Assembly: GCA_022837245.1 (NCBI GenBank)
Contig: JALHHX010000025.1
Coordinates: 1 to 19,451 of the forward strand
Source: Lentisphaerota bacterium
GTDB lineage: Bacteria; Verrucomicrobiota; Kiritimatiellia; RFP12; UBA3636
Reading direction: 5' to 3'
Length of the DNA stretch: 19,451 nucleotides
In this document: in pieces, positions 13,763 to 19,451 of the stretch
Numbering within the stretch: position 1 is the stretch's first letter
How the letters are laid out: every line of letters begins with the position of its first letter
Notes under the pieces: model-generated
What the model was told of the DNA's origin: nothing
Database searches by the model: none
Seen by the model: the letters and a program-made list of their open reading frames with translations, nothing else
Program-made: the position numbers and the translations under genes

Positions 13763-15670
13763 CTATACCACCATCAGTTTGCTGACCAGCTTATTGAAAC
13801 GTGAAGGGTTTTCCAGAGGGGTGCCTTCGGCGAGGCGCGCCTGGCCGAGCAAAAGGTCGGCATAGTCCGCCAGGGATTCCGAAGAAATGTCCGCGGAGGC
13901 GAGCTCCAGCATTTTGCGTGTGACGGGATGGTTCGGATTCAGCTCCATAATGCGGAGGGATTTGGGAACATCTTCGTTGAACGCTTTCAGCACGCGCTCC
14001 ATGTGCGCGCTGTAGCCGTATTCATCGGCAACAAGGCAGCTTGCGGAGTCAGTCAGGCGCGAGGATAGGCGCACAGTCTTTATGTCATCCTTGAATCGCT
14101 CGGATAGATAGTCAGTGAGCGGCTTGAATTCCTTGTCGGCCTCGGTGAGTTCCGGTTTTCCTTCGGCGTTTTTCTTCTTTTCGGAGCCATCCAGATCCAA
14201 TTCCCCGCGGTCGGCAGCGCGCAGTTTTCTACCGTCGTATTCGGTCAGGCGCTGGGCAACGAATTCGTCTATCGGGTCGATGAAGAAAAGCACTTCGTAT
14301 CCATGCCGTGCGAACACCTCCAGTATTGGGGAGCTTTTGGCAGTGGAGAACGTGTCTGCCGAGATGTAATATATCTCCTTTTGCGACGACGGCATTCTGT
14401 CAACGTATTCTCGGAGCGATACTGGTTTAGTCTCGTCGTCTGAGAGGGTGGAGGGGAATGATATCAGTTCTTTAAGTTTGTCGTGGTTTTCCCAATCGCC
14501 CTGGACTCCTTCCTTGATCATGCGGCCGAACTGCCTGTTGAATTTGGCGAAATCCTCGGCACGGTTTTTCTTAATATCTTCGATGTTGGAGATAATCTTG
14601 CCCACAAGCACCTTGCGTATGCGGCGGATGACCGCGTCGTCCTGTAGCATTTCGCGCGACACGTTGAGCGGCAGGTCGGAGGATTCCACGACGCCCCGCA
14701 CGAACGAGAGGTAGCGCGGAAGCAGCTCCTTTATGTCGTCGCCTATGAACACGTTCCGGGCGTAGAGGTGAAGCCCCTGCTTTGCGTTTGCGTGGTACAT
14801 GTCGAACGGGGCGATTGTCGGTATAAAGAGCAGGGCGGAGAACTCCGTCGCGCCCTCGGCAGATACTCGAATCGTGGAGAGTGGGTTTTCTGAATCGTGT
14901 GCTATGTGCTTGTAGAAATTGTTGAGGTCGTCATCTGTCGTCTCGTCCTTCGAGCGTTTCCAGATTGCCTTCATGGAGTTGAGCGTTTCAGGCTCGCCCT
15001 TGTCTTTCTCAGTGTCCTTTTTGTCCGTGTCTTTCTTGATGCTTGGGTCGCCCATCAGGACGATGGGGTACTGGATGTAGTCGGAGTATTTGCGCACAAT
15101 TTCACGGATAGTCCACGGGTCGAGAAATTCCGTCATGTCCTCCCGGATATGAAGCGTGATTTCGGTGCCGTGGGGGATGTCTTCGGAGATTTCTTCAACC
15201 CGGTAGCTTTCCTTGCCGTCGGAAATCCATGTCACCGCGGACTCGCCGCGTTTGCGCGTCTTGAGCTCCACTTCGTCCGCAACCATGAATGCGGCGTAGA
15301 AGCCGACTCCGAACTGTCCGATGAGTTCCGGCGCATTGGCTTTGTCTTTCATCGCCTTTAGGAATTTGCGCGTGCCGGACGAAGCCACGGTGCCGATGTT
15401 GTCTTCAACTTCCTGGAGACTCATTCCGATGCCGTTGTCCGCCACTACGAGAGTCTTGGCTTCCTTGTTGGGAGTGATTATGATTTTGTAGGGCTCGTCA
15501 TTCGCCTGAGAATTGTCTGTGAGGGACTCGAAGCGCGCACGGTCGATTGCGTCGGACGCGTTTGAAATCAGTTCGCGCAGGAACACCTCTTTTTTCGAAT
15601 ACAGAGAGTTTATGACGAGGTCTAGCAACTCGCTGACCTCGGTTTTGAATTTTCTGGTCTTGGTAGTCAT
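13763..15670 (-). CDS. htpG: Chaperone HtpG (Hsp90 homologue)
   Basis: HtpG is the bacterial Hsp90, an ATP-dependent cytoplasmic chaperone acting as a dimer. The 635 residues include the N-terminal GHKL ATPase: RELISNASDAIDRARF with Glu33 and Asn37, VVADNGIGMS with Asp78, and GQFGVGFYAAFMVADEV around 118-133. A charged linker (about 212-230, KKDTDKKDTEKDKGEPE) leads to the middle domain with RYLSFVRGVVESSDLPLNVSRE. A C-terminal dimerisation domain ends the protein. AAGGAA lies 13 nt before the ATG. The gene is 48 nt downstream of the zinc peptidase gene. A possible internal promoter is listed; no CIRCE inverted repeat was seen. Confidence 0.97.
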   Translation of the reverse strand: MTTKTRKFKTEVSELLDLVINSLYSKKEVFLRELISNASDAIDRARFESLTDNSQANDEPYKIIITPNKEAKTLVVADNGIGMSLQEVEDNIGTVASSGTRKFLKAMKDKANAPELIGQFGVGFYAAFMVADEVELKTRKRGESAVTWISDGKESYRVEEISEDIPHGTEITLHIREDMTEFLDPWTIREIVRKYSDYIQYPIVLMGDPSIKKDTDKKDTEKDKGEPETLNSMKAIWKRSKDETTDDDLNNFYKHIAHDSENPLSTIRVSAEGATEFSALLFIPTIAPFDMYHANAKQGLHLYARNVFIGDDIKELLPRYLSFVRGVVESSDLPLNVSREMLQDDAVIRRIRKVLVGKIISNIEDIKKNRAEDFAKFNRQFGRMIKEGVQGDWENHDKLKELISFPSTLSDDETKPVSLREYVDRMPSSQKEIYYISADTFSTAKSSPILEVFARHGYEVLFFIDPIDEFVAQRLTEYDGRKLRAADRGELDLDGSEKKKNAEGKPELTEADKEFKPLTDYLSERFKDDIKTVRLSSRLTDSASCLVADEYGYSAHMERVLKAFNEDVPKSLRIMELNPNHPVTRKMLELASADISSESLADYADLLLGQARLAEGTPLENPSRFNKLVSKLMVV

Positions 15671-15705
15671 TCCGTGATCTTTTCCTTGATATGTTTTTCT
15701 TTTAA

Positions 15706-15714
15706 ATTATCGCA
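15706..15714 (-). promoter_or_regulatory. Possible extended -10 promoter of htpG
   Basis: The minus strand reads TGCGATAAT in the short peptidase-htpG gap, matching an extended -10 with 5 of 6 hexamer positions. No -35 at suitable spacing is visible, since that region is the end of the peptidase gene. It could give htpG expression independent of the upstream gene, but could be chance. Confidence 0.3.
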
Positions 15715-15718
15715 CTAC

Positions 15719-16435
15719 TTAGTCGCGGCTGCCGCCGCCTAGTAGACCCGATCTCACAAGGTAGTACAGGAGGGTGAGGATCGCGCTGGCGGCTGCTGCT
15801 ATGTACGTCATGAAGGCGGCGTTCAGCACTTTTCCGGAAGCGACTGATTCTGATTGCGTCACGACGCCACATGTCACCATCTGTTGCTTGGCGCGCTGGC
15901 TGGCGTTCCATTCCACGGGTAGGGTTATGATTGAAAACAGGACGGCGGCGCTGAACATCACTATGCCGGTTTTTATCAACAACATGCCTAGAACGGGAGT
16001 AAACATCATTGATATGAAACCCAGGAATAGGACCCAATACGAGAACATGCTGCCAAACTGTGCCACGGGCACGAGCGCAGACCGCCAGACAAGGGGCTTG
16101 TAGCCATGGGCGTGCTGTAGCGCGTGCCCCGCCTCGTGGCAGGCGACTCCGACGGCGGAAAGGCTCGTAGAGTCATAAACGTCGTTTGATAGGCGCAGTG
16201 TTTTGGACGTCGGGTCGTAGTGGTCGCCTAGAAAACCTTGGGCGTGCCCGATCTTGACGTCGTTCGCGCCGGATCGCGCGAGCATCAAGGCTGCCGCCTG
16301 GGCTCCGGTCAAGCCGCTCGACGTTCCCTTTTTTGCGTACTTCGCAAATGTAGATTTAACCATTACCGATGCAATCAACGACAGTATAAGCGCGGGCATG
16401 AGCATGATCATGTAAAGAGGATCAAAATATAACAT
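15719..16435 (-). CDS. Membrane zinc metallopeptidase, YugP-like (Zn_peptidase_2)
   Basis: This 238-residue protein belongs to the neutral zinc metallopeptidase family typified by YugP. A first membrane helix lies at about residues 8-27. The zinc-binding HEAGH motif is at 100-104 within VGVACHEAGHALQHAHGY, and the family signature LPVEWNASQRAK (172-183) follows two further helices at about 131-170. A last helix (about 210-230) is near the C-terminus. The upstream segment with GFLGDHYDPTSKTLRLSNDVY is typical of the family. AAAGGAAAA lies 7-9 nt before the ATG. It is the first gene of a same-strand run with htpG and an ABC exporter, which hints at a membrane protein quality or stress role, by inference only. 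Physiological substrates of the family are poorly known. Confidence 0.93.
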   Translation of the reverse strand: MLYFDPLYMIMLMPALILSLIASVMVKSTFAKYAKKGTSSGLTGAQAAALMLARSGANDVKIGHAQGFLGDHYDPTSKTLRLSNDVYDSTSLSAVGVACHEAGHALQHAHGYKPLVWRSALVPVAQFGSMFSYWVLFLGFISMMFTPVLGMLLIKTGIVMFSAAVLFSIITLPVEWNASQRAKQQMVTCGVVTQSESVASGKVLNAAFMTYIAAAASAILTLLYYLVRSGLLGGGSRD

Positions 16436-16578
16436 GGTGTTTTCCTTTCCGTAATTGGGTATGTCTGCGATTCTGTAAGCAAAAAACGTGCCTCCCCGCT
16501 TTTTGACGGTTTTTTGTCACATATCTTGCGTCCGATGTCGCGGCAGTGTGACTTAATGGCGCACTTCTTGCCAGTTCG

Positions 16579-17551
16579 CTATATTACTGCCCAAACGGTC
16601 TGCGAGCCTTCGTGCAATGCGGTTTCGATGCCGCCGTACACGAACTTGCCCGAGAGACCGACTGGAAGCGTTATCTCGCCATGTAGCCTGCCGCCGAGGA
16701 TTTCGAAAGCTACGCCGATTTTGCCTGCGGGGTGGGTCATGCTGCCCGAAGCTTTGCCGAGCTCTCCGAGTTGCGGCCGGATTTCAACAGAGCCGAAACC
16801 CATTGAGGCGGGCCGGATGCCGAGAATTGTCGTGTAGAAATGGTAAAGCGGGTGCGCCCCCCATCCATGGCAATCGGAGCGGCTTGGCTCTGGCTCTTCA
16901 ATCGTCGTCCTGAGACCATTGCTTTCCAGGTCATACCAAAGGTCCAGACGTTTGAACAGAGCGCCTCCGCGGCCTGTTTTCGCGAAAGCCTCGAACAGGT
17001 AGTGAGTGAAATATATCGTTGTGCGCGCGATGTCGGTTGTGGCGACCAGCGATTCCGCGACTTTCGAAGCCCCAAGGATAGATAGATCCGTCGATTTCAT
17101 TGCGCTTGCCGCCGCCCCACGACATTTCGCAGGATTTGAACGATATCCCTTCGATGCGTTTTGCCTGCCATTCGGCCACGCCGCTTCCCACGATATCGAT
17201 AAACTCACCTTCGGCAGAGCAGAGGAATCCGTGCGAGACGCCCAGCTGCGCGGCAGGGGCCCCGGCGCCTGGCATCCATGTCTTCGCCACCAGCGAATGG
17301 TCACCGGCGGGGATGGTAAGCTTGTACGTTTCATAAGACCAGTTGTACGTGTCGCCGCGTTCGCATCCGCGTCCAATCCGTTCCCCGTCCAGATACAGCT
17401 CATAGCGCTCGTCGGCAGTCACGTGAATTTTAAATGTCGCGTCGTGCTCCAGCGAAAACAGACGCCTGTACGCGACCACGAACGGCGCGGGACCTGTTTC
17501 GGCGATCGAAATCCACCTGCAAGGCCCCTTGCCCCGGTGGTGCCAATGCAT
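16579..17551 (-). pseudogene. Alpha-L-rhamnosidase-like (GH78) pseudogene with internal deletion and frameshift
   Basis: Two coding fragments lie in different minus-strand frames. The N-terminal fragment starts at the ATG at 17551 with MHWHHRGKGPCRWISIAE and runs coherently to about IYPWGFES near 17065. It looks like the N-terminal beta-sandwich region of GH78-like proteins (YRRLFSLEHDATFKIHVTADERYELYLDG is typical). The C-terminal fragment becomes coherent in the other frame at about KVAESLVATTDIAR and carries LFKRLDLWYDL, RSDCHGWGAHPLYHF and ILGIRPASMGFGSVEIRPQLG, the end of the helical barrel and the C-terminal beta domain of rhamnosidases. It stops at 16579. Together only about 320 residues remain, compared with roughly 700 or more in typical members, so the central catalytic barrel is missing and the frame shifts at the join (about 17051-17070). 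No functional enzyme can be made. Confidence 0.75.
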
Positions 17552-17625
17552 CTCCGGATACGTGGTTTCTTATGGATCGCCTATCTGGGGAACTCTGGCT
17601 GACTGAGGCTTGTGTTTTTGCATGT

Positions 17626-17654
17626 AAAAAAACCGTCCCGGAGCTTGTCCGGGA
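17626..17654 (-). terminator. Rho-independent terminator of iorA
   Basis: On the minus strand TCCCGGA-CAAGC-TCCGGGA (17654-17636) forms a perfect 7-bp GC-rich stem with a 5-nt loop. It is followed by CGG and seven T residues (17632-17626). It lies 94 nt past the iorA stop and upstream of the rhamnosidase remnant, so iorA ends a transcription unit here. Confidence 0.9.
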
Positions 17655-17748
17655 TGCAGTGTAAAGGCGTTAAATACTGCTTGTGGTTTTAGCAGATGCA
17701 CCTCCCTGTTGCAACGCCGGTTTGGGCCGGATCAAGACCTCATGAAAC

Positions 17749-19451
17749 CTATTTGGGCTGAACTTGATGAATGGCTCCGAATTTGCAGAGAGATTGGCAT
17801 AGGGAGCAGCCCATGCAGATCACGGGATTGATGCGTGGACGCTCTTTGCCGTGGCACTCAATCGCAGGGCAACCGCATTTCAAACAAGCGCGGCAGTTTT
17901 TGCATTTGCCGGCGTCTATCGCGCGCTGGTTGCTGATGCGCTTTTTGACGTGCAGCGGACAGGGGCCCCGTGAGATGATCAGCGATGGTTCGTCGGCCGC
18001 AAGTTCTTCTTTGAAAATATCAATCAGCTTCGGTTGGTTGTATGGATTGCATACTTGTATGCGTTCGATACCGCAAGCGCGCGCGATCGCCTCGATTGAA
18101 GCTGCCTTTGTCTCTTCGCCCATTAGCGTGACACCCGTGCCCGGATGCTCCTGGTGCCCAGTCATTGCCGTTATGCGGTTGTCCACAACTACAAGCGTGG
18201 AAGCTCCCTTGTTATACACGACATCGACCAGTCCCGTTATGCCCGAATGGAAGAATGTGGAGTCGCCCACTATGCCGACAATTTTCTTCTTTTCGCCGGC
18301 TTTCTCCATGCCGTGCGCCATCGTGAAACCAGCGCCCATGCAGAGCATAGTGTCGGTGCGGTCAAGCGGCGGAAACACGCCGAGGCTGTAGCAACCGATG
18401 TCGCCGGTTACGATGACGTCAAACTTTCCAAGCGCCAGGAAGAGTCCGCGGTGCGGACAGCCCGGACAAAGTATCGGAGGCCGTCCCGGCAGGTCGGCCG
18501 ACTGTGCCACGGGCTGGGGCAGGGTGGGGACTCTGCCACTAAGCTTTTCGCGTACTTCATAGACGCGGGCAGGAGTGATCTCACCGCAACGGGGAACTAA
18601 GTTTTTGCCGTCGCAGGCGATACCGAGCGATTTGACATGCTCTTCGACGATCGGGTCTCCCTCTTCGATCACAACAAGACGCTTCACGCTGGCTGCGAAT
18701 TTGCGGAATAGCTCGTCAGGGAAGGGGAATGACCAGCCGAGTTTGAGAATCCGGGCTTCAGGGAAGATTTCGCGGCAGTGAAGCGACGTGACTCCGCTTG
18801 ATATTATGCCGAGGTCAACGCCGCCTTCGAGGATGCGGTTAAAGGTTTCGTTTTCAGAGGCATCGATTGATTGCTTTTCAAGACGGTCCTCAACGTTGCG
18901 CCGCAGTTTGCGCCCCCATATCGGCAGGGGAATGAAGCGCGGGTTGTTTTTAACGAACTTGACGGCATTTGGCGCTCGCCGCTCGCCAGGCACTACAATG
19001 CCACGCGAGTGGCTGACGCACGTTGTGGTTCGAACTATAACCGGGCATTGGTATTTCTCGGAAAGTTCAAATCCGAGCAGCATGAAATCGCGTGCCTCGG
19101 CGGCGTCGGCCGGCTCGAGGATTGGGACTTTGGCGAGACGGGCGTAGTGGCGAGTGTCCTGCTCCGTCTGTGAAGAATGCTGACCGGGGTCATCGGCCAC
19201 GCATATCAAAAGGCCACCCACGACTCCGGTGTAGGAGAGTGTCATGAGTGGATCGGCTGCGACGTTCAGTCCCACGCATTTCATCGTCACAATGCTCCGC
19301 GCCCCTGCGACCGATGCGCCGGCAGCGGCTTCGAGCGCGACTTTTTCATTTGGCGACCACTCGCAGTACAAGCCATCGCCGGAGTATTTGACGAGCGTCT
19401 CAAGAATTTCTGTCGATGGTGTGCCAGGGTATCCGAAAGCGGCGCCCACGC
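17749..19451 (-). CDS. iorA: Indolepyruvate ferredoxin oxidoreductase, alpha subunit, 5' end cut by window edge
   Basis: IorA with IorB oxidatively decarboxylates aryl pyruvates from aromatic amino-acid transamination to aryl-acetyl-CoA, reducing ferredoxin; the enzyme is oxygen-sensitive and cytoplasmic. The visible 567 residues lack only the first few dozen. FGYPGTPSTEILETL marks the N-terminal pyrimidine-binding domain. CPGCPHRG and the GDSTFFHSGITGLVDVVYN segment belong to the thiamine-diphosphate domain. Two C-terminal 4Fe-4S clusters are seen as CKNCRACLKCGCP and CMGCSLCQSLCKFGAI. The GTG at 19449 is internal, not the start, since family members have residues before the GYPGTPSTE motif. 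No iorB follows: a terminator lies 94 nt past the stop. Its beta partner must be upstream, outside the window, or elsewhere. Confidence 0.96.
   Translation of the reverse strand, partial: VGAAFGYPGTPSTEILETLVKYSGDGLYCEWSPNEKVALEAAAGASVAGARSIVTMKCVGLNVAADPLMTLSYTGVVGGLLICVADDPGQHSSQTEQDTRHYARLAKVPILEPADAAEARDFMLLGFELSEKYQCPVIVRTTTCVSHSRGIVVPGERRAPNAVKFVKNNPRFIPLPIWGRKLRRNVEDRLEKQSIDASENETFNRILEGGVDLGIISSGVTSLHCREIFPEARILKLGWSFPFPDELFRKFAASVKRLVVIEEGDPIVEEHVKSLGIACDGKNLVPRCGEITPARVYEVREKLSGRVPTLPQPVAQSADLPGRPPILCPGCPHRGLFLALGKFDVIVTGDIGCYSLGVFPPLDRTDTMLCMGAGFTMAHGMEKAGEKKKIVGIVGDSTFFHSGITGLVDVVYNKGASTLVVVDNRITAMTGHQEHPGTGVTLMGEETKAASIEAIARACGIERIQVCNPYNQPKLIDIFKEELAADEPSLIISRGPCPLHVKKRISNQRAIDAGKCKNCRACLKCGCPAIECHGKERPRINPVICMGCSLCQSLCKFGAIHQVQPK

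Noticed and set aside
15671..15718. CIRCE or other heat-shock operator before htpG
   Set aside because: The TTAGCACTC-type inverted repeat is absent; only a possible extended -10 is visible.
17645..17708. Small GTG-started frame after AGGGAGG downstream of iorA
   Set aside because: It reads through the iorA terminator hairpin and U-run, and the peptide has no family resemblance; the purine-rich stretch is probably chance.

Overview
The window is a 19.5 kb stretch of bacterial chromosome with fairly high G+C and tightly packed genes. Both end genes run off the edge. No mobile element, CRISPR array, rRNA or tRNA was recognised. The gene content (indolepyruvate:ferredoxin oxidoreductase, an iron-sulfur dihydroxyacid dehydratase, a FatA-like acyl-ACP thioesterase, a rhamnosidase remnant) suggests an anaerobic, probably carbohydrate-using Gram-negative. 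A member of the PVC group (Verrucomicrobiota, Kiritimatiellota or Lentisphaerota) is my best guess, but this is inference with no marker gene to prove it.

Region 1 (1-4819). On the minus strand an OGG-type 8-oxoguanine glycosylase is followed after 6 nt by an unrecognised gene cut by the window edge. Divergently, a four-gene plus-strand operon encodes a tandem-PAS protein, a cytidylyltransferase-like nucleotidyltransferase, a CDP-alcohol phosphotransferase and CMP kinase. Together the last three could activate an alcohol phosphate with CTP, transfer the headgroup and recycle the released CMP. This operon is the best candidate for an undescribed pathway here. The transferase has His in place of the fourth motif aspartate.

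Region 2 (4863-8664, minus strand). metK is followed by an overlapping pair of half-size chromate-transporter genes. metK has an extended -10 promoter and a leader containing a terminator-like hairpin. Upstream lie about 350 nt of strand-biased DNA without a recognisable gene, then a 33-codon gene for a very basic small protein with its own strong promoter, then an acyl-ACP thioesterase.

Region 3 (8665-10523). A clear promoter drives ilvD on the plus strand. It converges with the next operon with only 12 nt between the stop codons.

Region 4 (10536-16435, minus strand). Five closely packed genes form a likely operon: a YugP-like membrane zinc peptidase, HtpG, and an ABC-2 exporter made of permease, ATPase and a second permease with a large extracytoplasmic insert.

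Region 5 (16436-19451, minus strand). A GH78 alpha-L-rhamnosidase-like pseudogene keeps only its N- and C-terminal parts, in different frames. Upstream of it, iorA (cut by the window edge) ends in a textbook intrinsic terminator with no iorB downstream.
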